64,000 bases of DNA from TMP-86 sp039807285 (GTDB taxonomy: Bacteria > Pseudomonadota > Gammaproteobacteria > Steroidobacterales > Steroidobacteraceae): the NCBI GenBank assembly GCA_044226785.1, contig JBGAGK010000016.1, positions 45,923 through 109,922 on the forward strand, in the 5' to 3' direction. Position numbers and translations under genes: made by a program. The notes below the pieces were generated by a model. The model saw only the letters and a list, made by a program, of their open reading frames with translations, searched no databases and was not told where the DNA came from. Of this stretch, positions 44,416-53,499 are shown in pieces (the stretch's first letter is position 1; each line of letters begins with the position of its first letter).

Positions 44416-45618
44416 TCAGTTCGTCAGCCGGTTGTACTTGCGCAGGATCGTCCGCAGGGTCTCGTGCGGGATCGCGAGCACGCGGTGATCGTCGATTCCC
44501 GTCATGTTCTTCGCGGCGATCATGGCATTCACGATGGCTTCTTCGGTGGCGAACACCGTCGCACCGAAGACCGGGTCCATGGAATCGTTGGCCAGCATCT
44601 TTGCGTCCTTCACGCCTTCATCGCCTACCGCCGAGAGATTCGCAGTGGAAAACGCGATGAAGATGTCGCCCGAACCGTTGCCTGACAGAGAGCCGACACG
44701 GCCCAGACCGAGAGTCACCCGGCGCGCGACCCGCTTGAGCTGGTGCGGCAGGAGCGGCGCGTCCGTCGCGACCACCACGATGATCGAACCGCGTTCGGTG
44801 ATATCCGAGGGAACGAAGGCGTAGGGATCAGACCCCGGGATCTCCCGGCCGACCGGAATGCCGGCGATCCGCAGGCTGTCACGGCCACCGAAATTGCATT
44901 GCACCAGCACACCCACGGTGTAACCGCCATCCCGGGCGGCCAGCTTCCGGGACGAAGTGCCGATGCCGCCCTTGAAGCCGTTGCAGATCATGCCGGTGCC
45001 GCCGCCGACATTGCCCTCGGCAACCGGTCCACCCACCGCCGATTCGATGGCATGGATGGCATGTTCGGGCTTGACATGAAACCCGTTGGTGTCATTCAGG
45101 AAGCCGTCCCAGGTCTCGGCCACCACCGGCAGGGACCACCAGTAGCCGGAAGCATCGGCGGCGCCATGCGCAACCCGCCACGCGATGACGGCATCACGCA
45201 CCACGCCGACACTGTGGGTGTTGGTGATCATCACCGGGCCTTCAAGGAAACCGGATTCCTCCACCCAGGTGGTGCCGGTCATCTCTCCATTGCCATTCTG
45301 GGAAAACCAGCCCGCGAACACGGGCTTGTCCATCGAATCCTTGCCGCGAGGCAGGATGGCGGTCACACCGGTGCGCACCGGTCCCTTGCCCACCTGGAGC
45401 TTGCCGCTGCCTTCGATCAGGGTCGTGTGGCCGACCGTCACACCGGCGACATCGGTGATGGCGTTGAGCGGTCCCGGGGTGCCATCGAAGGGGATGCCCA
45501 ACTCCCGCGCGCGCGGCTCTGATGTCGTACCGGAGGTGTGCGGCGGCGCCGCTGCGCCCGCCACGCCGGGCAGCGCCAGGAAACATATCCACGAAACCAG
45601 CACCCGCGACGAGCTCAT
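44416..45618 (-). CDS. P1 (S58) family beta-aminopeptidase, DmpA/BapA-like
   Basis: A self-processing N-terminal nucleophile-type peptidase, 400 residues, with a signal peptide (residues 1-22) implying periplasmic action. The family cleaves itself before a serine that becomes the nucleophile; here this is Ser278 in the motif GSIIVVVATDAPL. The alpha-chain motif GGTGMICNGFKGGIGTSSR is also intact. Known members release N-terminal beta-amino acids, D-amino acids or small residues from short peptides. It overlaps the permease stop by four bases on the same strand, suggesting cleavage outside and uptake of the product. Confidence 0.92.
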   Translation of the reverse strand: MSSSRVLVSWICFLALPGVAGAAAPPHTSGTTSEPRARELGIPFDGTPGPLNAITDVAGVTVGHTTLIEGSGKLQVGKGPVRTGVTAILPRGKDSMDKPVFAGWFSQNGNGEMTGTTWVEESGFLEGPVMITNTHSVGVVRDAVIAWRVAHGAADASGYWWSLPVVAETWDGFLNDTNGFHVKPEHAIHAIESAVGGPVAEGNVGGGTGMICNGFKGGIGTSSRKLAARDGGYTVGVLVQCNFGGRDSLRIAGIPVGREIPGSDPYAFVPSDITERGSIIVVVATDAPLLPHQLKRVARRVTLGLGRVGSLSGNGSGDIFIAFSTANLSAVGDEGVKDAKMLANDSMDPVFGATVFATEEAIVNAMIAAKNMTGIDDHRVLAIPHETLRTILRKYNRLTN

Positions 45619-47000
45619 GCCCGGACCCGGTCGCTGCGCAGGACCCGGTAGGCCAGCCACACCAGCCCCGCCACCAGCAGGCTGGTGACGAGCTGTTCCG
45701 CCAGATCCCGCCGGAAGGCCATCGCGATCAATACGGCAAGGATGGCGCCGGCGGTGAGATAACTGGCATAGGGAAACCACCACATGCGGATCGCCAGCCG
45801 CTCCGGCGCTTCAGCCTCGTACTTCCGGCGCAGCCGGATCTGGGCGATGCACACCAGAAGATAGATGATGAGCATGGTGGCGCCGGAGGAATTCACCAGG
45901 AAGCTGAACACCAGCTGCGGAGAGAGCACCGAGGCGGCGAGTGCGACATAGCCGAACAGGCTGCCGATCAGGATGGCGCGGGCCGGCACCTTGCGCGCGT
46001 TCACGGCCACCAGCCACTGTGGCGCGTCACCCTTGGCGGCCAGCACGAACAGCACCCGCGAAGTGACGTACAGGCTGGAGTTCAGGCACGACAGCACGGC
46101 GACCAGCACGATGACGCCCATCATCGTGGCCGCGGCCGGAATCTTCATGTGCGCCAGCGTCGCGGTGAACGGCGACTGCCCGGGCACGATGCTGTCCCAT
46201 GGCAGGATGCATACGATCAGTCCGATCGACAGGATGTAGAAGAGCAGGATGCGCAGCGCCACACTGCTGGCGGCCCTGGCGATGGTCTTGGCGGGCTCGG
46301 CGGATTCGGCTGCGGCGATGGTGGAGATCTCGGCGCCCACGACGGAGAAGATCACGCTGGTCACGCCCGCGAGCACCGCGGCGTATCCGGCCGGAGCAAA
46401 TCCGCCGTGCGCGGTGAGGTTTCCGAAAGTCGGCCCATCGGGTGATGTGAAGCCGAAGGCCCAGGCCGCACCCAGGGTGATGAACACGATGATGGCGGCG
46501 ACCTTGAGCGAGGAGAGCCAGAACTCCACTTCACCATAGGAACGGGCCGACAGCAGGTTGACGCCGGTGAGCACGGCCAGCAGCACCGTGCCGATCTGCC
46601 AGACTTCGAAGTGATGGATCCAGCCCTGGACGATCACTGCGCCGGCGATCGCTTCCACCGGCACCACCACCACCCAGAAATACCAGTACAGCCAGCCGGC
46701 AACGAACCCCGCGCCATGGCCCAGACCCAGCCGCACGAATTCGGTGAACGAACCGGTGCGCGGGGCCGCCATCGCCATCTCGGCCAGCATGCGCATGACC
46801 AGCAGGATGAGCATGCCGGATATCCCGTAGGTGATGATGACGGCCGGACCCACGGTGTTGATCGAGGTGCTGCTGCCGACGAACAGGCCAGCGCCGATGA
46901 TGCCCCCGAAGGCGATCATGGACACGTGGCGGGCGCGCAGCGAGTGACTGAGTTCCGGAGCCTGCTCCGGAGCTTTCAGGGCGGAGGATGTTGAACTCAC
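45615..47000 (-). CDS. APC-family amino acid permease (AAT/GabP-like)
   Basis: Inner-membrane amino acid transporter of 461 residues with 12 predicted helices. The N-terminal motif ARHVSMIAFGGIIGAGLFVGS and the EMAMAAPRTGSFTEF segment are hallmarks of the AAT subfamily (GabP, AroP, ProY). The start is GTG at 47000. The stop overlaps the beta-aminopeptidase start by four bases, so the permease is translated first and the two are one unit. The likely cargo is the amino acid released by that peptidase. Confidence 0.94.
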   Translation of the reverse strand: MSSTSSALKAPEQAPELSHSLRARHVSMIAFGGIIGAGLFVGSSTSINTVGPAVIITYGISGMLILLVMRMLAEMAMAAPRTGSFTEFVRLGLGHGAGFVAGWLYWYFWVVVVPVEAIAGAVIVQGWIHHFEVWQIGTVLLAVLTGVNLLSARSYGEVEFWLSSLKVAAIIVFITLGAAWAFGFTSPDGPTFGNLTAHGGFAPAGYAAVLAGVTSVIFSVVGAEISTIAAAESAEPAKTIARAASSVALRILLFYILSIGLIVCILPWDSIVPGQSPFTATLAHMKIPAAATMMGVIVLVAVLSCLNSSLYVTSRVLFVLAAKGDAPQWLVAVNARKVPARAILIGSLFGYVALAASVLSPQLVFSFLVNSSGATMLIIYLLVCIAQIRLRRKYEAEAPERLAIRMWWFPYASYLTAGAILAVLIAMAFRRDLAEQLVTSLLVAGLVWLAYRVLRSDRVRA

Positions 47001-47031
47001 CGTCTGGTCTCGTTATGGAGGTGTTCGACGG

Positions 47032-47037
47032 ATCATA
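47032..47037 (-). promoter_or_regulatory. candidate -10 box (TATGAT) for the permease-peptidase operon
   Basis: On the minus strand the sequence TGCAGGTATGATCCG lies about 32 bases upstream of the GTG at 47000. The identical 15 bases precede the fusion gene at 29065. The -35 region is weak. Confidence 0.3.
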
Positions 47038-47099
47038 CCTGCAACCGGGCCCACGGTGCGAACCGGACAGGCTCTTTCGCGCGTGAGGCAGGTTCCGGA

Positions 47100-47105
47100 T
47101 ATGAT
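47100..47105 (+). promoter_or_regulatory. candidate -10 box (TATGAT) for the aspartic protease gene
   Basis: TATGAT lies about 42 bases upstream of the GTG at 47148 on the plus strand, divergent from the permease promoter candidate. Only a weak TTTCGC/TTCGCG is found near the -35 position. Confidence 0.25.
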
Positions 47106-47147
47106 CGGTGACGGAAGCGCCCCACGTGTCGATGAGCAGGGTCCCGA

Positions 47148-48176
47148 GTGAAGAGTTGCAGCAATCGTCCACTGCCGATACCGCCGTTTCCTGCCTCGGT
47201 GTGCATGGCGGTGCTGCTGGCCAGCGGGTCCTCGACCTGGGCCATGCAGGTGCCCAGTCCCGCTGTCGCGCCGCCCGTTGCGCCATCCGCCACGCCCCCG
47301 GGTTCCGGTGTGGAGAGCCTGAGCGAGATCCTGGTGGAGGCCAACGAGCCGCGTTTCGTGGCTCCGACGCGCCGTGACCGGATCGGGCGCATCTGGGCAC
47401 CGGTGTTCATCAACGGCAAAGGTCCGTTCAAGCTGGTGCTCGACACCGGGGCCAGTCACTCGGCTGTCATGCAGAGTGTCGCGGATGCCCTCGGACTGAA
47501 GCCCGACGCCAAGGCATCTGTCATGCTGCGAGGGGTGACCGGGTCCGCCACGGTCCCCGTGATCAGGGTCGACAGCCTGCGCATCGGTGATCTGCTGATC
47601 CAGCCGGTCATCCTGCCCATCATTACCGATGCGCTGGGCGGGGCGGAAGGCATACTGGGGACCGAGGGCATGGCGGACATGCGCATTTTCATCGACTTCC
47701 GCAATGACCGGATCCGCATCAATCGCTCGCGCAATGAGCGTGCGCCATTCGGCTTCATGACCATTCCGGTGCGATTCCTGCGGGGCAGGCTCTTGTCGGT
47801 GAGTGCCGAGGTGGGGGATGTTCCCGTCAGGGCCATCATCGATACCGGTGGGCAGTCGACCATCGCCAACAATGCGCTGCGCGAGGCGCTGTCACGTCAC
47901 CAGTCGCGCATGAAGACCACCCGCGATGAGATCACGGGTGCGACCCTCGACGTACAGGAGGGTGATACCAGCGAGACACCACCCATCAGCATGGGCGGTC
48001 TTGAAATCCGCGGGGCGCGGGCCACGTTCGGGGACATGCGGATTTTCGAACATTGGCGCATGACCCGTGAGCCGGCCATCCTCATCGGCATGGATGTGCT
48101 GGGGACGCTCGATACGCTGGTGATCGACTATCACCGCAGGGAATTGCAGGTACGCACCCGACGGGATCGTTCTTAG
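47148..48176 (+). CDS. exported retropepsin-like aspartic protease, two domains
   Basis: A 342-residue protein with a signal peptide (hydrophobic stretch ending SSTWAM near residue 33) and two clan AA repeats. Each has an aspartate motif: Asp99 in LVLDTGASHSAV and Asp232 in AIIDTGGQSTI. Retropepsins usually dimerise; carrying two motifs in one chain suggests a pseudo-dimer like pepsin, or two half-domains of which one is regulatory. The second motif has DTGGQ in place of DTGA/S. The start is GTG at 47148. Its stop codon overlaps the convergent HDOD-GGDEF stop by two bases. Confidence 0.85.
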   Translation: MKSCSNRPLPIPPFPASVCMAVLLASGSSTWAMQVPSPAVAPPVAPSATPPGSGVESLSEILVEANEPRFVAPTRRDRIGRIWAPVFINGKGPFKLVLDTGASHSAVMQSVADALGLKPDAKASVMLRGVTGSATVPVIRVDSLRIGDLLIQPVILPIITDALGGAEGILGTEGMADMRIFIDFRNDRIRINRSRNERAPFGFMTIPVRFLRGRLLSVSAEVGDVPVRAIIDTGGQSTIANNALREALSRHQSRMKTTRDEITGATLDVQEGDTSETPPISMGGLEIRGARATFGDMRIFEHWRMTREPAILIGMDVLGTLDTLVIDYHRRELQVRTRRDRS

Positions 48177-49684
48177 GCTCTGCGGGCCACGGGCCCGGTG
48201 CTTCTGACCAGCTGATTGCGTCCGGCCCGCTTCGCGGCATAGACGGAGCGGTCGGCGGCTTCGACCAGTTCGGCGACGCTGTTGTAGTTGTGCCCATCGC
48301 CATGAGTGGCCAGACCCAGTGAGGCCGTGGTCGTGATCTTGCCCCCGGTGACCTCGTGCTGCGTGCTTCGCAACTTCGCGAGCATGCGGTCACAGACCAC
48401 CGCTGCACCCTCCATGGACTGGCCCGGCAGGACGATCACGAACTCCTCGCCGCCATAGCGCGCCACGCAGTCGGACGTGCGCACGACAGCCTGGATGAGC
48501 CTCGCCGTGCCGATCAGTACGGTATCGCCGGCAGGATGACCGTAGGTGTCATTGACCAGCTTGAAACGGTCCAGGTCGCAGAACACAACGCTCAGGGGTG
48601 ATGCACTGGCATTGGCGAGTGCAAATTCACGGGCCAGCACCTCGTCGAGATGGCCACGGTTGTACAGGCCGGTCAGTGGGTCCCGGCGTTGCCGGTCCTC
48701 GAGATCATGTGCGCGGGCCTCGAGCTGGTGCGAAGACTCCTGCAGGGCGTTGACCTTCTCGATGGCCTGCAGGTTGCGCAGCATCAGCAGTTCACGTGCC
48801 TGTTCGAGGATGCCGTTGGCCACACCCGGATCCATCAGCGTGGTATCGAACAGGCGGGAGACCTCGGGGATTTCGGCGACGATCCGGGTCATGCACTCAT
48901 TGAGCTGTTCCGGCCCCATGCCGAGCCACTCGCGTGCATGCGTGGACAGCGGATTCAGATCCGTGAGGCGTCCACGGGTCAGCAGCACATCGACACATTC
49001 GTTTCCCAGTGCCACGCAACGCGCGGCGCTCTTCACCGCTTCATCGGCCGGCGCATTCGAGGGTGAATGACTGTGGCGGACCGTGTGGGGCAGGAAATCC
49101 GGCAGCTTCCAGAACTCGAGCAGCCAGGCGCCGAGCACGGCGTGGTCGCAACCGAGTTTGCCGGTTTCAAACTCCACCGTTTTCGCATGTGTCGCATTCT
49201 TCGGCAGCGTGTTGTAGAAATCCGGCTGCACGCGGTCGACGGCCAGGATCGCGATGTCCTGCAGCAAGGCCGCAAGGAAGATGTCTTCGACATTGCCGCA
49301 ATGGGCAGCTTCTGCAAAGGAACGTGCAGCCGATGCGCCGAGCAACGCGCGCCGCCAGAACTGGTTGTAGTCGATGCCGACGCTCTTGACTTTCCGGTAG
49401 GTTCCCACGAGCGAAAAACTCAGGGCCAGGGTGGTGGCTGCATTGAGCCCGAGGACCACCAGGGCCTGACGCAGGTTTTCGCTCCGGCGCCGGTTGGAAT
49501 AGATGGATGAGTTGGCGACCCGCAGGATCTTGGATGCGAGGCCCGGATCCTTGCTGACGATCGCGGCCAGTTTCACCATGTCCACGTCCGGATCCCCGGC
49601 GAGCGCGATGATCTGCTGTGCGACCGCCGGCGGTGAGGGGAAGTTCACGGCCGTCTTCAGCCTTTGTTGTAGTTCTTGCAGCAT
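48173..49684 (-). CDS. HDOD-GGDEF diguanylate cyclase
   Basis: A soluble 503-residue signalling protein. Residues ~10-215 are an HDOD domain (FPSPPAVAQQIIAL, SKDPGLASKILRVANS), a helical output or binding module without catalytic metal residues. A connecting helix follows at ~285-330, probably a coiled coil (EKVNALQESSHQLEARAHDLEDR). The GGDEF domain is at ~335-495 with the motif GGEEF and an inhibitory-site RTSD upstream, so an active and feedback-inhibited cyclase is expected. The start is ATG at 49684. It is convergent with the protease gene, with overlapping stop codons. Confidence 0.94.
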   Translation of the reverse strand: MLQELQQRLKTAVNFPSPPAVAQQIIALAGDPDVDMVKLAAIVSKDPGLASKILRVANSSIYSNRRRSENLRQALVVLGLNAATTLALSFSLVGTYRKVKSVGIDYNQFWRRALLGASAARSFAEAAHCGNVEDIFLAALLQDIAILAVDRVQPDFYNTLPKNATHAKTVEFETGKLGCDHAVLGAWLLEFWKLPDFLPHTVRHSHSPSNAPADEAVKSAARCVALGNECVDVLLTRGRLTDLNPLSTHAREWLGMGPEQLNECMTRIVAEIPEVSRLFDTTLMDPGVANGILEQARELLMLRNLQAIEKVNALQESSHQLEARAHDLEDRQRRDPLTGLYNRGHLDEVLAREFALANASASPLSVVFCDLDRFKLVNDTYGHPAGDTVLIGTARLIQAVVRTSDCVARYGGEEFVIVLPGQSMEGAAVVCDRMLAKLRSTQHEVTGGKITTTASLGLATHGDGHNYNSVAELVEAADRSVYAAKRAGRNQLVRSTGPVARRA

Positions 49685-49826
49685 GCTTCAATCCTGGACG
49701 AGTGGCCCAGGACTGCGTAGCGGCCAATCGCGATGATTCTTGAGGGATTCCCTGAGCCGGGCGGGCGATTATTGTGTGACTGGGCGCACAGTGGGTGCGA
49801 TCCGGTGGCCCGGGCAGGTTGCCCGT

Positions 49827-51242
49827 TCAGGGTCCTGCGGCGCTGAGGATCTCCCGCGCCAGGCCCGCATAGTCGCCGTTGAAATGATGACCGCCCTTGA
49901 GCCGGACTACCTTGAATTTCCGGGAGTCCAGACGCGGGCACAGTGAATCGTCCTCCTCTGCGCCATAGATGCACAAAAGGGGAGTCGGCGGTACACGGTC
50001 GACTTCGGGCAGTGTCGGCAAGCCGGACTTGCTGTCTGCGATCCAGTGGGTGAGGTGAAACTCGAACTGCGCGTTCTCGGACATGCCGATCAGTACCGCC
50101 AGTGCAACGCGTTCGCGCGTGGCGGCCGGCAACCGGTTCACTGCGAAGGGCAGCACATCCGCACCCTGGGAGTATCCGATCAGCAGCACTTTCTGCTTGG
50201 CCAGGCGGGAAAGGTAGTAGCGGATGATCCGGTCGATATCGGTCGAGACACCCTCCGGCGTGCGCGGCGTCCAGAAATAACGCAGCGAATCCAGGCCGAC
50301 CACCGGAATGCCGCGGGCGCTGAGTGCCGCTGCCACTTCCTCGTCCAGCCCGGCCCAGCCCCCATCGCCCGAGAGGATCAATGCGAAGCGGTCGGTCGCC
50401 GTCGCGGCTTTCGGCGGTATTTCCACCACGGGCAGATTGCCAAGCGCAGCCGGTGGGAGGGCCACTGGTCTGGCGGGCGCCGCCGTGCTGATTTTCTGCA
50501 GTTCCGACAGCAGCTCAGGCCACTCCCGCGCACCCGGCGACGGACGTTTGACCGGCACCTGTCGTGCACCGGGAATCTGTGCGATGAATCGGTTCACCGA
50601 CTCGACGGAGCAGCTGGAGGGTGCATCCGTGTCGAGGTTGATCCAGGGGTCCGACAGGGTGGTGGAGGGCAGGAATTCCATGCGCGGTCCCTGCTTGCGC
50701 GAGACCAGTCCTGAGCCCTTGCACAAAGGTTTCTGGAGCATGGCCCATGGGCAGAAATCCAGGGTGAGTGCGCCTGCGAAAGTGTCCTTCGGAGACTGCG
50801 CCAGCACTGCGTAGGCGAGCGTTGCACCGGCCGCCTCGCCCATCAACACGGGCGGCAGATAGGTCGGCAGGTGGACATAGGCCTGGACGAAATGACTCAG
50901 GTTCTCGAGGTCACCGTCGGGAAAGACGCAGTCAGCCCCGTCGGCTTCGAGGTTCCTGCGCAGGGCCCGCCAGTCGATCCCGACGACCAGGTTTCCCTGC
51001 TGCTGGAGCTGGCGCGCCAGCCGTTCGGTGGATGCCTTCCAGCCGAACTCGCCCGACAGCAGCAGGAGCACGGCACGCACCGACCCCGCGGGCTGGAACA
51101 CCCGCAGGTTCCTGAATCGGCCATGCTGCAGATGCTGGACGGCAGGGATTTTCGCGGCAGCGTGCTGCGCCGGTACGGCCGCTGGTGCCGCTGTCGCAAC
51201 GCCGGCGAGAAGGGACAACAGCAGCACCGCCGCGGCTTTCAT
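49827..51242 (-). CDS. AcvB/VirJ-family periplasmic serine hydrolase
   Basis: A 471-residue exported alpha/beta-hydrolase pair. The first ~20 residues are a signal peptide. The N-terminal half resembles a hydrolase fold (LLLLSGEFGWK, MGEAAGATLA), and the C-terminal half is the VirJ domain (LSGDGGWAGLDEEVA, GLDSLRYFW) with nucleophile Ser358 in GYSQGAD. AcvB of Agrobacterium is linked to virulence and to hydrolysis of lysyl-phosphatidylglycerol. No mprF-like gene lies in the window. It overlaps the malate synthase stop by four bases, an unusual partnership. Confidence 0.88.
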   Translation of the reverse strand: MKAAAVLLLSLLAGVATAAPAAVPAQHAAAKIPAVQHLQHGRFRNLRVFQPAGSVRAVLLLLSGEFGWKASTERLARQLQQQGNLVVGIDWRALRRNLEADGADCVFPDGDLENLSHFVQAYVHLPTYLPPVLMGEAAGATLAYAVLAQSPKDTFAGALTLDFCPWAMLQKPLCKGSGLVSRKQGPRMEFLPSTTLSDPWINLDTDAPSSCSVESVNRFIAQIPGARQVPVKRPSPGAREWPELLSELQKISTAAPARPVALPPAALGNLPVVEIPPKAATATDRFALILSGDGGWAGLDEEVAAALSARGIPVVGLDSLRYFWTPRTPEGVSTDIDRIIRYYLSRLAKQKVLLIGYSQGADVLPFAVNRLPAATRERVALAVLIGMSENAQFEFHLTHWIADSKSGLPTLPEVDRVPPTPLLCIYGAEEDDSLCPRLDSRKFKVVRLKGGHHFNGDYAGLAREILSAAGP

Positions 51243-53389
51243 CCACGCGCCGCCTTCACCCGCGCCCGGAAATCATGCAGCAGCGGCTCTGTGTAGCCAT
51301 TGGGCTGCTCCAGACCCTGGAAGATCAGTGCGCGCGCCGCCTGGAAGGCAAGGCTCCCCTGCGGATCCGGCGCCATCGGGCGATACAGCGGATCCTGCGC
51401 ATTCTGCGCATCGACCTTGGCTGCCATGCGCAGCAATGCGGCATCGACCTGCGCTGCGTTGCATACGCCATGCAGGAGCCAATTGGCCATGTGCTGCGAG
51501 GAGATGCGAAGCGTTGCCCGGTCCTCCATCAGGCCGACATCGTGGATATCCGGAACCTTGGAGCATCCGATGCCCTGATCGACCCAGCGCACCACATAGC
51601 CCAGAATCCCCTGGGCATTGTTGTCCAGTTCGTTGGCGATCTCCTCGGACGACCAGTGGCGATCCAGTGCAATGGGCGGTGTCAGCAGGTTTTCGAGCGA
51701 GGGCATCGGCTGCCTGGCGATTTCTGCGCGACGGGCAAATACATCGACCTCGTGATAATGCAGCGCATGGAGCGTCGCGGCCGTGGGGTTGGGAACCCAG
51801 GCCGTGTTGGCACCGGCCAGCGGCTGGCCGATCTTCTGCTTGAGCATGTCAGCCATGCGGTCGGGCGCCGCCCACATGCCTTTCCCGATCTGCGCGTGCC
51901 CCGACAGTCCACAGGCGATGCCCACTGCGACATTGCGGGCCTCGTAGGTGCCGAACCACAGGCTGTCCTTCATGGCCGCCTTGCGCACCATGGGTCCCGC
52001 CCGCATGGAGGTGTGGATCTCATCGCCGGTGCGGTCGAGGAAGCCGGTGTTGATGAATACGATGCGTTCCTTCACCGCATGGATGCAGGCCGCGAGGTTC
52101 GCCGAGGTGCGACGCTCCTCGTCCATGACACCGACCTTGAGGGTGTGGCGCGACAGACTGAACGCATCCTCCACGGCATCGAACAGGTCGTTGGTAAAGG
52201 CGGCTTCATCCGGACCGTGCATCTTGGGCTTGACCACGTAAATGGAGCCTTTGCGGCTGTTTCGGAAGCGGCCCAGCCCCTTGAGGTCGTGCAGGCCGAT
52301 CAGTCCGGTGAATACCGCATCCAGGATGCCTTCGGGGGCCTCGCGCCCATCGCTCATCAGCACGGCCGGATTGGTCATCAAGTGGCCGACGTTGCGCAGG
52401 AACAGCAGACTTCGTCCGGGCAGGGAGAAAGTCCTGCCGTCCGGCGCGGTCCACTCCCGGTCAGGTTCCATCGTGCGTGTGAGGCTGTGTCCACCCTTGT
52501 CGAAGCGGGCGGTGAGATCGCCGCGCATCAGGCCCAGCCAGTTGCCATAGGCCACGACCTTGTCCTGGGCATCGACCGCGGCAATGGAGTCTTCCAGATC
52601 GATGATGGTGGTGAGTGCCGACTCCAGCACCACGTCCGAGATCCCCGCCGGATCGTCGCGTCCGACCACGCTGGAGCGATCGACCCGCAGCTCCACGTGC
52701 AGGCCGTGATGGCGCAACAGCACGGCATCGGGAGACTGCGCCGGCCCGGTGAACCCGGCAAAGCAGTCGGGGTCGCGCAATGCCGGCACCAATGTACCGT
52801 CCTGGACGGCCAGGCGTGTCACCTGGCTCCACAGGCCGTCCACGAGGGGGAAGGCCTCGTTGAGAAAGCCCTTCGCCCGTGCGATCACCGCCGCACCCCG
52901 CAATGGATCGTAACCGCCGGGAGCCGCCTTGCCCGGCAGGGCATCGGTGCCGTAGATCGCGTCGTAAAGGCTGCCCCAGCGGGCGTTGGCTGCATTGAGC
53001 GCGAAGCGAGCGTTCATCGACGGGACGACCAGCTGCGGCCCCGCAAGGCTGGCGATCTCCTCGTCGACCTGGGTCGTGGTCACCCGGAAGGGCGGAGGTT
53101 CGGGTGCGAGGTATCCGGTCTGGCGCAGGAATGCCAGGTACTGTCCGGGATCCAGGGCCTTGCCCTTTCTGGCCAGGTGCCATGCATCGATCTGTGCCTG
53201 CAGGTCGTTCCGTCGTTCCAGCAGCTGCCGGTTGCGGCCGGCGAGGCGGGCGAGGATTCCCGCCAGCGAATTCCAGAAATGATCCGCGGCGATCCCGGTC
53301 CCCTCGAGGGCTCGGTTTTCGGTGAACTCCGCCAGGGTGCGGGCGACGCGCAGTCCGGCGCGATCGACATATTGATTCGTGGATGACAA
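51239..53389 (-). CDS. glcB: malate synthase G
   Basis: Condenses glyoxylate with acetyl-CoA to malate. The 716-residue protein matches the long monomeric G isoform throughout: TTIIDLEDSIAAVDAQDK, FINTGFLDRTGDEIHTSM, IACGLSGHAQIGKGMWAAP. The best start is TTG at 53389, with AGAGG about seven bases upstream; no ATG precedes the conserved MSSTNQYVDRAGLRV opening. In E. coli glcB sits in the glc operon. Here it is 28 kb from glcDEF and on the other strand, but it completes the same pathway. Confidence 0.97.
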   Translation of the reverse strand: MSSTNQYVDRAGLRVARTLAEFTENRALEGTGIAADHFWNSLAGILARLAGRNRQLLERRNDLQAQIDAWHLARKGKALDPGQYLAFLRQTGYLAPEPPPFRVTTTQVDEEIASLAGPQLVVPSMNARFALNAANARWGSLYDAIYGTDALPGKAAPGGYDPLRGAAVIARAKGFLNEAFPLVDGLWSQVTRLAVQDGTLVPALRDPDCFAGFTGPAQSPDAVLLRHHGLHVELRVDRSSVVGRDDPAGISDVVLESALTTIIDLEDSIAAVDAQDKVVAYGNWLGLMRGDLTARFDKGGHSLTRTMEPDREWTAPDGRTFSLPGRSLLFLRNVGHLMTNPAVLMSDGREAPEGILDAVFTGLIGLHDLKGLGRFRNSRKGSIYVVKPKMHGPDEAAFTNDLFDAVEDAFSLSRHTLKVGVMDEERRTSANLAACIHAVKERIVFINTGFLDRTGDEIHTSMRAGPMVRKAAMKDSLWFGTYEARNVAVGIACGLSGHAQIGKGMWAAPDRMADMLKQKIGQPLAGANTAWVPNPTAATLHALHYHEVDVFARRAEIARQPMPSLENLLTPPIALDRHWSSEEIANELDNNAQGILGYVVRWVDQGIGCSKVPDIHDVGLMEDRATLRISSQHMANWLLHGVCNAAQVDAALLRMAAKVDAQNAQDPLYRPMAPDPQGSLAFQAARALIFQGLEQPNGYTEPLLHDFRARVKAARG

Positions 53390-53499
53390 GCGTGCCTCTG
53401 TCGGATTTTGGCCTGTTGACAGAGTGCAAGTCTAACCACATCGAGCGCCCCCGGAGTAGCTCGTTGCCGGAAAGCGCCGCCACCTTTCGGGAGCTGCGG

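Noticed and set aside
51185..53386. A 733-codon open frame on the plus strand opposite malate synthase G
   Set aside because: It mirrors the malate synthase frame and has Arg/His/Gly-rich composition with no motif. It is a by-product of high-GC third positions.
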